The notes under the pieces were generated by a model. It saw only the letters and a list, made by a program, of their open reading frames with translations, was not told the DNA's origin and did not search any database. A stretch of DNA of 44,014 nucleotides from Candidatus Meridianibacter frigidus (GTDB lineage Bacteria; Vulcanimicrobiota; Vulcanimicrobiia; Vulcanimicrobiales; Vulcanimicrobiaceae): the NCBI GenBank assembly GCA_003243975.1, contig QHBJ01000027.1, positions 1 through 44,014 on the forward strand. Reading direction: 5' to 3'. Both the position numbers and the translations under genes were made by a program. Position 1 is the stretch's first letter, and each line of letters starts with the position of its first letter. This document shows, piece after piece, positions 1 to 8,738 of the stretch.

Positions 1-320
1 ACCACGCCCGGGGACACGATCCTTATTTCACGGACACTGTCGACTCGACATCCCTGACCCAACGGCTCGGGGACGACAAGTGCCCGGTAAAAGTTCGCAT
101 TAGAGGCGCGGCCAGGGGAGCCCGTAGAGAGTCACCAGGATCTGTTCGGATCGACGTACAACTGACAGCGCGACTGTGTTCGTATGCTCAGCCCGAGCAG
201 AGCCTTGTTTCAAACGTGGTCGCGGAATTGTGCGTTGGCAAAGGTCTGAGATTCCAAGATCGGGGCGATGTCATCCTCAAGGGTTTTGACAGCGCGATCC
301 GCGTTCACGCCGTTCAATAG
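1..320 (+). pseudogene. Class III adenylate cyclase remnant (3' end, internal deletion)
   Basis: The third frame is open from base 3 to a TAG at 318-320, without a usable start inside the window. Its first part reads YFTDTVDSTSLTQRLGDDK, the usual first metal-site motif of class III cyclases (FTDxVxST). Its last part reads LTARLCSYAQPEQSLVSNVV, then FQDRG and LKGF, the usual C-terminal end of the same catalytic domain. Between them only about 30 residues remain, where an intact domain has roughly twice to three times as many, and the second metal motif (GDxxxxxF) is absent. I infer a gene that lost its middle by deletion. The 5' end may extend beyond the window. It overlaps the convergent PH-like gene by 44 bp. 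Confidence 0.6.
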
Positions 321-678
321 CGCCCCCGTGTAACGCGGCTTGGACGGCGGCGATCGAAGACTCGGGATCTTCGACTTCAATGATCAGTTTCGCGTAACGG
401 TCGTCCCGTAAGTGCAGCACGATCGCACGATTTGGATCGTGCACGTCCCAAAAAACACGACCCTCACTTCCATAGAAAGTACCGGCAGTCACCAAGCCGG
501 GGAGTTGCGTTCCGGGTGCCCTCCAGCCATGCCACCATCGGCGCGCCTCCTCGTCGGCACGTTCAACGTTCACGATATGAGCGAGCGGTACGCGAACTTC
601 GCTTTTAAAGGCCAAAAGGCGGTCGAGGCCCTGCACGGTCATAACGAGATTTGGTCCTTCGAATTCAATGCTGGTCAT
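277..678 (-). CDS. Bacterial PH-like domain protein
   Basis: This 133-residue soluble protein has no signal peptide or membrane segment. Residues 1 to about 115 match my recollection of a small family of bacterial pleckstrin-homology-like proteins: alternating strands, a central APGTQLPGLVTAGTFY stretch, then VFWDVHDPNRAIVLHL and a closing helix starting near PESSIAAVQ. The last 15 residues (RRERGSRCQNP) are charged and look like non-homologous tail; they lie where the gene overlaps the convergent cyclase remnant. The function of the family is unknown to me; PH folds often bind ligands or peptides, which is only a possibility here. ATG at 678 is chosen because the conserved part begins there at once. 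A TATAGT hexamer lies five bases upstream, so the mRNA may lack a leader. Confidence 0.75.
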   Translation of the reverse strand: MTSIEFEGPNLVMTVQGLDRLLAFKSEVRVPLAHIVNVERADEEARRWWHGWRAPGTQLPGLVTAGTFYGSEGRVFWDVHDPNRAIVLHLRDDRYAKLIIEVEDPESSIAAVQAALHGGAIERRERGSRCQNP

Positions 679-683
679 GCGAA

Positions 684-689
684 ACTATA
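684..689 (-). promoter_or_regulatory. Possible -10 element of a leaderless transcript
   Basis: On the minus strand TATAGT ends five bases before the ATG at 678. A -10 box normally ends about seven bases before the first transcribed base, so transcription would begin at or beside the start codon. I see no convincing -35 hexamer 16-18 bases further upstream. The call rests on one hexamer and its position. Confidence 0.3.
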
Positions 690-819
690 CTGCAAATGGT
701 CGGCTAAGGTTCCTTCATCGTTTCGTCGCGCGACAAGCCGTGGCAAGGAGTTTCGCCCAATGCGTCCTATCTATCCGAGTCGTCGGCGTGTGCGGCGGTT
801 GTAGGCGCCGAGACTCCGG

Positions 820-901
820 GGGCATGTGGCGGAACCGGTAGACGCGCTGGACTTAGAATCCAGTGGGGCAACCCGTCAGAGTTCGAGTCTCTGCGTGCCC
901 A
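820..901 (+). tRNA. tRNA-Leu (anticodon UAG)
   Basis: A full cloverleaf can be drawn. GGGCATG (820-826) pairs with CGTGCCC (894-900), with discriminator A at 901. The anticodon stem CTGGA/TCCAG encloses the loop CTTAGAA with anticodon TAG. There is an extended variable arm typical of class II tRNAs and a GTTCGAGTC T-loop. The 3' CCA is not encoded, so it must be added by the CCA enzyme. The tRNA reads CUA codons and some other CUN codons. Confidence 0.96.
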
Positions 902-941
902 AGAGAGCGGCGACCTGCCTTTCTCGCCCGTCCCACGAAGT

Positions 942-1013
942 GCGGAAGTAGCTCAGTGGTAGAGCATCGCCTTGCCAAGGCGAGGGTCGCGAGTTCGAAT
1001 CTCGTCTTCCGCT
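942..1013 (+). tRNA. tRNA-Gly (anticodon GCC)
   Basis: GCGGAAG (942-948) pairs with CTTCCGC (1006-1012), and the discriminator is T at 1013. The anticodon stem TCGCC/GGCGA encloses TTGCCAA with anticodon GCC. The T arm carries GTTCGAATC. CCA is not encoded. Only 14 bases separate the tRNA from the GTG of tig, so tig may be transcribed together with it and released by tRNA processing. Confidence 0.97.
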
Positions 1014-1027
1014 AACCTCATATTGGA

Positions 1028-2341
1028 GTGCATCCCCTGAGTTCAACGGTTCAGAAGCTGGGCCCGACGGAAGTCGAGCTCCAAATTCGGCTCTCGCAGG
1101 AAGAAATATCCTCAGCGGAAGAGCGCGCGTTTAAGAAGCTTTCGCGCAACGCAAAAGTACCCGGTTTTCGCCCGGGAAAACTTCCGCGGAAAATCTTCGA
1201 GCAGCAGTACGGCACCAGCATTATTAACTCGCGCGCGATGGAAGAGGTCGTGCCCGACGCCTATAGGCGCGCGATTCGCGAGCATAACTTGGAACCCGTC
1301 GAACGCCCCCAAATGGAACTGGTCCCAGCGGAAGACGGCAACCCCGTTACCATCAAAGCAAAAGTAAGTGTGCGCCCCACGATAAGCCTAGGCGAATACC
1401 GGGGCTTGGCGACTCCGGCTGAGCCGCAAGCGATAAGCGATCAGGAAGTCGAGCGCAGCTTGAGGGCGCTGGCGCACGAGCGGGCGACGCTCGTACCGGT
1501 GGACCGCCCGGCGAAAGTGGGCGATTACGTAGTCGTCGATTATGTCGGAAGTATCGACGGCGTTCCGTTTGATGGTGGGAAGGCCGAAGGCCAAACCACC
1601 GAACTCTCGGAGGACAGATTTATTCCGGGATTTGCCAGGGGTATCACCGGAATGTCAAGCGGACAGAGCAAAGACGTGCACGCGCACTTTCCGCCGGACT
1701 ATTCGAAACAAGAACTGGCGGATAAGAAAGCCATCTTCGCCGTGACCCTGCACGAAGTCAAAGAGGTAGAGCTGCCGCCCATCGATGACGAATTTGCCAA
1801 GGCCGTTTCCGGCAGCGAGAGCGTATGGGCGCTAAAAGACGATATCCGGCGGCGCCTCGCTGCGGTCGCGCGGTCGAAGGCGCGCAAAGCGCTCGGCGAT
1901 CAGATCATGGATAAGCTCCTTGAAACCCACGAGTTCGCGCTGCCTACCGCCATGGTCGATCGTGAAATTGAGAGCATGCTGGGCGACGCTCGCAGCTTTG
2001 CCGGGCGCATGGGTGTTGGCTGGGATGACTATCTGAATTCCATTCATAAAACCGAAGCGGAGTTGCGCGCCGACTTTCGGCCGGATGCCGAGAAGCGCGT
2101 TAAAGGGACGCTTTTAATTGAAGCGATCGGCAAAGCGGAGAACATTCACGCCACGCCGGCCGACGTCGCGGCCGAACTCCAGAGTTTGGCAGAGCAGTAT
2201 GGGCAGCCATCGGATCGCATCCGCCAAGCACTGGGCAATAATGTGCTCTCGCTCATGGATGGAATCGTGCGAAGCAAGACGATGGACTGGCTCATCGAAC
2301 AAAGTGAGGTCGGGGCGGCAACCTCGGCACCCGTGGAGTAG
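1028..2341 (+). CDS. tig: Trigger factor, ribosome-associated chaperone
   Basis: Trigger factor binds the ribosome near the exit tunnel and shelters nascent chains; it is a cytosolic peptidyl-prolyl isomerase. The 437-residue length fits the family. The ribosome-binding domain carries the signature [17 protein letters not shown] near residues 46-62. An FKBP-like PPIase domain follows at about 155-245 ([15 protein letters not shown], later [17 protein letters not shown]), then the helical C-terminal chaperone domain. Start choice is uncertain: GTG at 1028 overlaps its own GGAG (1025-1028), whereas the in-frame CTG at 1037 stands eight bases after that GGAG. It precedes clpP-clpX, a widespread arrangement that links folding with proteolysis. 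Confidence 0.95.
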   Translation: MHPLSSTVQKLGPTEVELQIRLSQEEISSAEERAFKKLSRNAKVPGFRPGKLPRKIFEQQYGTSIINSRAMEEVVPDAYRRAIREHNLEPVERPQMELVPAEDGNPVTIKAKVSVRPTISLGEYRGLATPAEPQAISDQEVERSLRALAHERATLVPVDRPAKVGDYVVVDYVGSIDGVPFDGGKAEGQTTELSEDRFIPGFARGITGMSSGQSKDVHAHFPPDYSKQELADKKAIFAVTLHEVKEVELPPIDDEFAKAVSGSESVWALKDDIRRRLAAVARSKARKALGDQIMDKLLETHEFALPTAMVDREIESMLGDARSFAGRMGVGWDDYLNSIHKTEAELRADFRPDAEKRVKGTLLIEAIGKAENIHATPADVAAELQSLAEQYGQPSDRIRQALGNNVLSLMDGIVRSKTMDWLIEQSEVGAATSAPVE

Positions 2342-2394
2342 TTATTAGCGGCACTGGGCGGACGTCGCTCGGGATTCGGAGGAGAGAGCACCGC

Positions 2395-3015
2395 ATGGGC
2401 CACCTGGTACCGATGGTTGTCGAACAAAGCGCTCGGGGCGAGCGTGCATTCGACATATACTCACGGCTCCTCAAAGATCGCATCGTTTTCGTGGGTGGTC
2501 CGATGGACGACCACCTGGCCAACCTGGTAATCGCGCAGTTGCTCTTTCTGGAGCGCGAAGATCCGGACAAGGATATCGACATGTACATCAACAGCCCGGG
2601 CGGAAGCGTTACCGCGGGCCTGGCGATTTACGACACGATGCAGTACATCAAGCCGGACGTGGCTACGATTTGTGCCGGCATGGCGGCATCGATGGCCTCG
2701 ATTCTGCTTACAGGCGGCGCGGCTACGAAGCGCTTCGCACTCCCTTTCGCAAAGATTCTCATTCACCAACCATGGGTTCAGCAGGTCGGCGGCCAGGCCA
2801 CCGACATCGAAATCCATGCGCGCGACCTCATCGCCACCCGCCGCATGCTCGCGGGCATCTATGAGGAAACGACCAAGAAGCCGATCGAGCAGATCCTCAA
2901 AGATATCGAGCGGGATTTCTATATGACCGCCCAAGAAGCCGCCGAATACGGTATTATAGATAGCGTGATCCGAAAGGATACCCGCAACATACCGGCGCCG
3001 GCGACAACGGGGTAA
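2395..3015 (+). CDS. clpP: ATP-dependent Clp protease proteolytic subunit
   Basis: ClpP is the serine protease that forms the double heptameric chamber of ClpXP; substrates are unfolded and fed in by the ClpX encoded next. The 206-residue protein has the full catalytic triad: Ser99 in GMAASMAS, His124 in ILIHQPW and Asp174 in ERDFYM. The substrate-chamber motif [17 protein letters not shown] (64-80) is intact. The start is ATG at 2395, with a good GGAGGAGAG ribosome-binding site at 2378-2386. The 53-bp gap after tig holds that site and nothing else I recognise. The stop codon lies one base before the clpX start, so the two are almost certainly cotranscribed. Confidence 0.97.
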   Translation: MGHLVPMVVEQSARGERAFDIYSRLLKDRIVFVGGPMDDHLANLVIAQLLFLEREDPDKDIDMYINSPGGSVTAGLAIYDTMQYIKPDVATICAGMAASMASILLTGGAATKRFALPFAKILIHQPWVQQVGGQATDIEIHARDLIATRRMLAGIYEETTKKPIEQILKDIERDFYMTAQEAAEYGIIDSVIRKDTRNIPAPATTG

Positions 3016-3016
3016 G

Positions 3017-4276
3017 ATGTTCCGTTTTGGAGACGAGAAGGGTCAGCTGAAGTGCAGCTTCTGCGGAAAATCGCAGGAGCAGGTACGCAAATTGATCGCC
3101 GGTCCCGGCGTGTACATCTGCGATGAGTGTATCGAGCTGTGCAACGAAATCATCGAAGAAGAGCTCTACAAGAACGTCGATGAGAATCTGCGCTTGCGCA
3201 ACATACCTAAGCCCAAAGAGATCAATCACATCCTCAACCAATACGTGATCGGTCAAGAGCGAGCCAAGAAATCACTGGCCGTGGCGGTTTACAATCACTA
3301 CAAGCGCGTAAATATGGGCAGCGCCGCAGACGAAGTCGAACTGCAGAAATCCAACATCTTGCTGGTCGGGCCGACCGGCTCCGGGAAGACGTATCTAGCG
3401 CAAACCCTGGCGAAAATTCTGGACGTACCGCTTGCGATGGCCGACGCTACCTCTCTTACGGAAGCCGGCTACGTGGGCGAAGATGTCGAGAATATCTTGC
3501 TTAAGCTCATTCAAGCCGCGGACTATGACGTCAAGCGCGCCGAGAAGGGCATCGTCTATATTGACGAGATCGACAAGATCGCGCGTAAGAGTGAGAATCC
3601 ATCCATCACCCGCGACGTGTCGGGCGAGGGTGTGCAGCAAGCGCTCCTCAAGATCCTGGAGGGCACCACGGCCAACGTCCCGCCGCAGGGTGGCCGCAAG
3701 CATCCGCATCAAGAGTTTATCCAAATCGACACCACGAACGTGCTCTTTATCTGCGGTGGCGCATTCGACGGGCTCGATCGGATTATCGAATCGCGCGTAG
3801 CCAGCAACAGCATGGGTTTCCGCGCGAAGCCCGAGAGTCGCAAAGAGCAGCGCGTGGGGCGCCTGCTGGAACAGCTGATGCCGGAGGACTTGCTCAAATT
3901 CGGACTGATTCCGGAATTTATCGGCCGGTTGCCCATCGTCGTTACGCTCGACGCGCTCGACGAATTGGCGCTACGCCGCATTTTAGTAGAACCCCGCAAT
4001 GCTCTGGTTCGTCAGTTCCAAAAAATCCTGGGGATGGACGGCGTCGAGTTAACCTTCACCAAGGAAGCGCTCATCGCAATCGCCATCAAGGCACAGAGCC
4101 GCAAGACGGGCGCGCGTGGCCTCCGCTCGATCTTGGAAGAGGTGATGCTCGACGTCATGTACGACCTTCCATCACTCTCGGGCGTTAAGAAGTGTATCGT
4201 GAATAAAGAAGTGATCGAGAAGAAGGAGCAGCCGACGCTCATTCACACCGAACGCCAAAAGGATATGCCCGCCTGA
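3017..4276 (+). CDS. clpX: ClpX unfoldase, ATPase subunit of ClpXP
   Basis: ClpX is the AAA+ hexamer that recognises, unfolds and translocates proteins into ClpP. The N-terminal zinc-binding domain has Cys13, Cys16, Cys35 and Cys38. The Walker A motif GPTGSGKT is at 118-125, Walker B is in VYIDEIDKI, the pore-1 loop is GYVGED and the RKH loop is in GGRKHPHQE. The ClpP-docking IGF-type loop is less obvious; LNALLV-like variation around the arginine-rich segment prevents a firm call. At 419 residues it has the usual length. It starts two bases after the clpP stop. Confidence 0.97.
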   Translation: MFRFGDEKGQLKCSFCGKSQEQVRKLIAGPGVYICDECIELCNEIIEEELYKNVDENLRLRNIPKPKEINHILNQYVIGQERAKKSLAVAVYNHYKRVNMGSAADEVELQKSNILLVGPTGSGKTYLAQTLAKILDVPLAMADATSLTEAGYVGEDVENILLKLIQAADYDVKRAEKGIVYIDEIDKIARKSENPSITRDVSGEGVQQALLKILEGTTANVPPQGGRKHPHQEFIQIDTTNVLFICGGAFDGLDRIIESRVASNSMGFRAKPESRKEQRVGRLLEQLMPEDLLKFGLIPEFIGRLPIVVTLDALDELALRRILVEPRNALVRQFQKILGMDGVELTFTKEALIAIAIKAQSRKTGARGLRSILEEVMLDVMYDLPSLSGVKKCIVNKEVIEKKEQPTLIHTERQKDMPA

Positions 4277-4680
4277 GTTGTCGGTTTGCGGGGCTTGCTT
4301 TAGCGCTGGCGCTCGCGCTTCCGGCGGCCGCCGCTCCAGTTGCCGGCGGGTCGCCGACGACGGTATTCGACAATGTGCCTGTCGCGCCACGCAGCTTTCC
4401 AGACTACTCTCCCAACGAGCTGGGCATTCGCGGTAACCCGAAGGTGATGCCGCAAGCGTTCAATTACGGCAACCGTGCGGATGCAAAATCTATGCTGGTT
4501 TGGTACCGTGGGCATCTACCGCACTACGGCTGGCACGTCCAGCAAGAGCGCATCAATTATCCCGGTCCGGGCGACCGCTCGATTATCGGGACGCGGTCGG
4601 GACAAGCGGTTACCATCGTCATCGACACGACCCGCTATGGTTGCCGCGTAAGCGTCATCAAACTTAACGCTTCCAAGTAG
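4273..4680 (+). CDS. Small secreted protein of unknown function
   Basis: The frame between clpX and valS is open from 4207 to the TAG at 4678-4680. If translation starts at the CTG at 4273, overlapping the clpX stop as CTGA, the protein has 135 residues and begins with a clear signal peptide: SCRFAG, an Ala/Leu-rich core, then [10 protein letters not shown] as cleavage region. AAAGGA lies about nine bases before this CTG. The first GTG (4375) would give only 101 residues and lose the signal peptide, so I prefer the longer form. The mature part contains [11 protein letters not shown] and [19 protein letters not shown], a compact alpha/beta pattern I cannot assign. It is probably exported; the role is unknown. 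Confidence 0.65.
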   Translation: MSCRFAGLALALALALPAAAAPVAGGSPTTVFDNVPVAPRSFPDYSPNELGIRGNPKVMPQAFNYGNRADAKSMLVWYRGHLPHYGWHVQQERINYPGPGDRSIIGTRSGQAVTIVIDTTRYGCRVSVIKLNASK

Positions 4681-7292
4681 TGGCCGGCCCCTACGACCCG
4701 CACGCCGTCGAATCGCGGCTCTACGAGCGCTGGAGAAGCGCCGGCTACTTCCACGAGGAGCCGGACCCAGCCCGGCCCCCGTTCGTCGTCTGCATGCCGC
4801 CACCCAACGTCACCGCGCGCGCTCACCTTGGGCACGGCTCGACCTATACGCCGATGGATGTGCTTACGCGCTATCACCGCATGCGCGGGGAGAACGCCGA
4901 GTGGCTGCCTGGCACCGATCATGCTGCGATCGCAACCGAAGCGGTGCTGGTCCGCCAACTCAAGGATAAGGGCACGTCCCGCGATGCGCTAGGACGCGAG
5001 AAGTACACGGAACTGGCATGGCAGTGGTCGCGCGAAACCGGCGGCGCGATCAACGAGCAGTTTGCGCGGCTGGGATTCGGCCCGGATTGGGAACGCGCCC
5101 GTTTCACGATGGACCCCGGCATGTCGGCGGCGGTCACCAAGGTCTTCGTCGAGCTTTATCGCGCAGGGCTGATCTACCGCGGCAAGCGGTTGATCAATTG
5201 GGACCCCGGATCGCAGTCGACGGTCTCCGACGCCGAGATCGAACACGTCGAGCGAGAAACGTTTCTGTGGCGTGTCCGCTACCCATTCGCAGCTTCGGGT
5301 TCCGCGAGGGCCGGGGACCAGCAGGGCATCGATGTCGCAACGACGCGCCCGGAAACCATTTTGGCGGACGTTGCGATTGCAGTGCACCCGAATGATGAGC
5401 GCTATGGCAATCTTGTCGGCAAGACCGTTCTCGTGCCCCCCCTCTTGAAGCGCGAGATTCCGATCATTGCGGACCGCAACGTCGAACCAGAATTCGGGAC
5501 CGGAGCCGTCAAAGTGACTCCCGCGCACGATGTCAACGACTACGAAATCGGGATAAGACACGAGCTTGCTATGCCGGCGGTTATCGACGCCGCGGCTTGC
5601 ATAACCGGTTCGGAGCTTGACGTAGGGCGTTTTGCCGGGATGCGAATCGTAGAAGCGCGCGCCGCGATCGTCGCCGATATCGAAAGAGCCGGCCTGCTGG
5701 TTGCGAAGGCGCCGTATCGCCACAGCGTCGGCATCAGCGAGCGCTCGGGGGCCGTTATCGAGCCGATGCTCTCGCTCCAATGGTTCGTAAACATGAAGCC
5801 ACTGGCGCAAGGCGCGCTTGCGGCGTACCACGACGGACGCTTGCGATTTGTACCGCAGCGTTACGGTCGCACCTATGAGCAGTGGCTGGAAAACATTCGC
5901 GACTGGAACATCTCTCGCCAGATTTGGTGGGGCCACCAACTTCCGGTATGGTATGCCCCCGACGACTCGGTCGTTGTGGCGCATACCGAAGAGGAAGCGC
6001 GTGGCATTGCGCGTGGTACATTGGGAACGGAGCAATTGCGCCGCGATCCGGACACCTTGGACACATGGTTTTCGAGCGCGCTATGGCCGTTCTCCATCTT
6101 GGGCTGGCCGCAAAAGACGCCTGAACTCGAACACTGGTACCCTTCCCAGGTATTGATCACCGGCTGGGAGATCATATTTTTATGGGTTGCGCGCATGGTA
6201 ATGCTCGGCTTGAGGTTCATGGGCCAGATTCCGTTCCGCGACGTCTTCATCGCACCGCTGGTCTTCGATGCGCAAGGGCGCAAGATGAGCAAGTCGTTGG
6301 GAAACGCCATCGACCCGCTGGAAATGGTCGAACGGTATGGCGCCGACGCTTTTCGCATGGGCATGATGCGCCAAATGCGACTCGAAGGTCAGGAAGTGCG
6401 CTTTCATGAGAAGCGCTGTGAAGAAGCGCGCAACTTCAACAACAAGATCTGGAACGCTACGCGTTATATGCTGGGTTTGTCCGAAGGATTGCCGCACGCG
6501 ATGTCGCTGCCAGCAGCTTCGAAACTCTCAATTGCCGACAAATGGATACTCACTCGGCTGCACGACACCGTCGCGGCGGTAAGTCGCGCTTTCGACGAAT
6601 ACGACTTCGGCGCGGCGGCCGAGACCATCTACGCGTTTGTTTGGTACGAGTTCTGTGACTGGTACCTCGAGGCGAGCAAAACCGAGAACGATTCCCGCGC
6701 GGGGGTGCTCTCCTTCGTTTGGAACAATGCGATGCGGCTTCTGCACCCGATCGAGCCATTTATCAGCGAGGAGGTTTGGATGATGCTCCCACACGATGGG
6801 CCGAGCATCATGACCGCAAATTGGCCCGATCTCGCAGAAATCCCCGTAGATCGTCAGGCCGCTGCAGACTTTGAGGCCTTGCGAAGTGCCGTCGAGCGCA
6901 TTCGTAATCTTAAAGCGGACATGAAGATGGGTCCGCGCGCGCCGATTGACATCCTCACGCCGCAAAACCTGCCCGATTTTCCGGCCCAGATTTTGGCTGG
7001 GTACGTAGCCGGCACGGTCGAGCGCGTGCAAGCTACGGGCGCGAGTTTTTCCGATGCCGCCGCGGCCGTCACGGCTCGTGCGCCGCGCGAGCTGGTAATC
7101 TTGCGTCGTCGCAGAGAGCTCGAACGGCTCGTCACAGATATCGAACGCGCGCGGCGCAAACTATCCGATGCGGGCTTTGTCGAAAAAGCGCCGCAGGGCG
7201 TGGTGAGCAAAGAACGGGAGAAGTTGGCAGGGTTCGAACGTGAGCTTGAGCGCATCAAGGCCTCAATGGAGGAGTTGGAAGAGCCCGTATGA
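4680..7292 (+). CDS. valS: Valyl-tRNA synthetase
   Basis: ValRS charges tRNA-Val and edits misactivated threonine. The 870-residue class I enzyme has the HIGH-type motif HLGH at 49-52 in PPNVTARAHLGHG, the CP1 editing domain (ATTRPETILADVAIAVHPND), and KMSKS at 535-539 followed by LGNAIDP. The anticodon-binding region has FVWYEFCDWYLE, and the last 60 residues form the tRNA-binding coiled coil typical of ValRS (LVTDIERARRKLSD). The small change in the HIGH context (ARAH where GxLH is usual) is the only oddity. The GTG start at 4680 shares a base with the preceding TAG. The gene ends in an ATGA overlap with pyrR. Confidence 0.96.
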   Translation: MAGPYDPHAVESRLYERWRSAGYFHEEPDPARPPFVVCMPPPNVTARAHLGHGSTYTPMDVLTRYHRMRGENAEWLPGTDHAAIATEAVLVRQLKDKGTSRDALGREKYTELAWQWSRETGGAINEQFARLGFGPDWERARFTMDPGMSAAVTKVFVELYRAGLIYRGKRLINWDPGSQSTVSDAEIEHVERETFLWRVRYPFAASGSARAGDQQGIDVATTRPETILADVAIAVHPNDERYGNLVGKTVLVPPLLKREIPIIADRNVEPEFGTGAVKVTPAHDVNDYEIGIRHELAMPAVIDAAACITGSELDVGRFAGMRIVEARAAIVADIERAGLLVAKAPYRHSVGISERSGAVIEPMLSLQWFVNMKPLAQGALAAYHDGRLRFVPQRYGRTYEQWLENIRDWNISRQIWWGHQLPVWYAPDDSVVVAHTEEEARGIARGTLGTEQLRRDPDTLDTWFSSALWPFSILGWPQKTPELEHWYPSQVLITGWEIIFLWVARMVMLGLRFMGQIPFRDVFIAPLVFDAQGRKMSKSLGNAIDPLEMVERYGADAFRMGMMRQMRLEGQEVRFHEKRCEEARNFNNKIWNATRYMLGLSEGLPHAMSLPAASKLSIADKWILTRLHDTVAAVSRAFDEYDFGAAAETIYAFVWYEFCDWYLEASKTENDSRAGVLSFVWNNAMRLLHPIEPFISEEVWMMLPHDGPSIMTANWPDLAEIPVDRQAAADFEALRSAVERIRNLKADMKMGPRAPIDILTPQNLPDFPAQILAGYVAGTVERVQATGASFSDAAAAVTARAPRELVILRRRRELERLVTDIERARRKLSDAGFVEKAPQGVVSKEREKLAGFERELERIKASMEELEEPV

Positions 7293-7831
7293 GCCGGCTT
7301 GCCGAAGTTCGAACCTTGCTGGGCGCCCCGGAGATCGAGCGGATTATCGCACGACTGGCTCATCAGATTATGGAGCCCGACGACGCCCAGGACGGGCTTT
7401 TCATCATCGGCCTGCGGCGCGGGGGCGTTGCCCTGGCGCAGCGCATCGCCTCCAAGATCGAGGGCATCGCAGGACGCCACCCGGCAATCGGATTCTTGAA
7501 CATAAATCTCTACCGTGACGACGAGATCTCACGCGAGCTTCCGGATTCATCGATTCCGGCCGAGGTAGACGAAAAAACCGTGGTCATCGTGGACGATGTC
7601 CTTTTTACGGGCCGCACGGTGCGCGCCGCCCTGGATGCCGTCATCGACTTGGGACGCCCTTCGAGGATTCGCCTGTGCGTGCTCATCGACCGTGGCCTGC
7701 GCGAGTTGCCCGTGCAGGCGGATTATGTCGGGCGCTTTATTCCGAGCGGCCGCAGCGAGCGAATCGTCGTGAAGCTCGGGATGGAAGAATCCGCTGAAGA
7801 TAGGGTGAGTATCCATGCGGGCCCGCCGTAG
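7289..7831 (+). CDS. pyrR: PyrR bifunctional pyr regulator / uracil phosphoribosyltransferase
   Basis: PyrR binds pyr leader RNA in response to UMP in many Gram-positive bacteria and also converts uracil plus PRPP to UMP. The 180-residue length fits. The PRPP-binding loop VVIVDDVLFTGRTVRAALDA is intact, and FIIGLRRGG and LIDRGLRELPVQADYVG are typical of PyrR. It opens the pyr cluster but overlaps valS by four bases and pyrB by 17, so no pyr leader stands next to it. Regulation by attenuation would need a binding loop inside valS or at the operon front; otherwise it may act mainly as an enzyme. AGGGTGAG near its end serves pyrB. Confidence 0.93.
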   Translation: MSRLAEVRTLLGAPEIERIIARLAHQIMEPDDAQDGLFIIGLRRGGVALAQRIASKIEGIAGRHPAIGFLNINLYRDDEISRELPDSSIPAEVDEKTVVIVDDVLFTGRTVRAALDAVIDLGRPSRIRLCVLIDRGLRELPVQADYVGRFIPSGRSERIVVKLGMEESAEDRVSIHAGPP

Positions 7832-8738
7832 CCTTATCGACCTCGATGACCTGGAGCCGGCTGAGGTTGACTACATCTTCAAGCGCACGGAATCGTTCGA
7901 AGAGAAGCTGCCGCCACGCCGGGCTCTGGCCGGAATAGCGTGCGTCAACCTCTTCTTCGAGCAGAGCACGCGCACGATCACGTCATTCATGCTGGCCGAG
8001 CAACGCCTGGGTGCCGACATCATTACGCTTACTCCGAAGGACACTAGTCTGGGCAAAGGCGAGAGCATTGAGGACAGCGCCATCACGCTGGCGGCAATGG
8101 GAGTAAAGTTGCTGGTCATACGCCACAGCGAGGCGGGCTTCCCACGACGCGTCGCCATGGCTTTTGACGGCCACGTCGTCAATGCGGGGGACGGCCCGCA
8201 CGCCCATCCGACTCAGGCGTTGCTGGATGTGTATACGCTGCGCAAGGAGTTTGGCGAGCTTACTGGACGTCGGATTGCTATCGTCGGCGATATTCTTCAT
8301 AGTCGCGTAGCGCATTCCAACATCCAGGGACTAAAGAATTTAGGCGCGCAAATCACCCTCTGCGGCCCACCGGTATTCTTGCCGGACTCTTTTGAGGAAG
8401 AGGGCGTGCGCGTCGAACGCGATTTCGACAGCGTCCTGCCTGAAGCGGATGCAATCATTTTGCTGAGAATCCAGCGCGAGCGCTTCACGCACGCGCCCGG
8501 TATCATTTCGGACGACGAGTACATCCGCGGCTATCGCCTGGATGCCGCGCGCCTGGCGCGCCTCAGGGAAGAAACCATCATCATGCATCCCGGTCCGTAC
8601 AATAGGGGCGTAGAGCTCGAAGACGACGTTCTGCAGTACGCGGGGTGGCGTTACGCCAACCAGGTTCGACACGGTGTTTTCGTGCGCATGGCGATCCTCG
8701 ACTTTCTGGTGAACGGGCAGCAGAAGACAAAGGCGTGA
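7815..8738 (+). CDS. pyrB: Aspartate carbamoyltransferase catalytic subunit
   Basis: PyrB joins carbamoyl phosphate and aspartate, the committed step of pyrimidine synthesis. The 307-residue protein has the carbamoyl-phosphate loop Ser51-Thr52-Arg53-Thr54 in FFEQSTRT, the 80s-loop motif LGKGESIED, HAHPTQALLD and LRIQRER. No regulatory PyrI gene is nearby, so the enzyme is probably the catalytic trimer alone or, as in some bacteria, complexed with the dihydroorotase encoded next. The ATG at 7815 has AGGGTGAG just upstream inside pyrR. It ends in a GTGA overlap with pyrC. Confidence 0.96.
   Translation: MRARRSLIDLDDLEPAEVDYIFKRTESFEEKLPPRRALAGIACVNLFFEQSTRTITSFMLAEQRLGADIITLTPKDTSLGKGESIEDSAITLAAMGVKLLVIRHSEAGFPRRVAMAFDGHVVNAGDGPHAHPTQALLDVYTLRKEFGELTGRRIAIVGDILHSRVAHSNIQGLKNLGAQITLCGPPVFLPDSFEEEGVRVERDFDSVLPEADAIILLRIQRERFTHAPGIISDDEYIRGYRLDAARLARLREETIIMHPGPYNRGVELEDDVLQYAGWRYANQVRHGVFVRMAILDFLVNGQQKTKA

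Noticed and set aside
10-41. GGGGACACGATCC-type stretch at the left end resembling the repeats near REP-associated transposases
   Set aside because: It reads in frame as the first metal-site motif of a class III cyclase, and the same frame continues into the C-terminal motifs, so coding origin explains it better.
412-804. 130-codon plus-strand frame
   Set aside because: It runs opposite the PH-like gene, has no family resemblance and continues into the tRNA upstream region; the minus-strand product is the real one.
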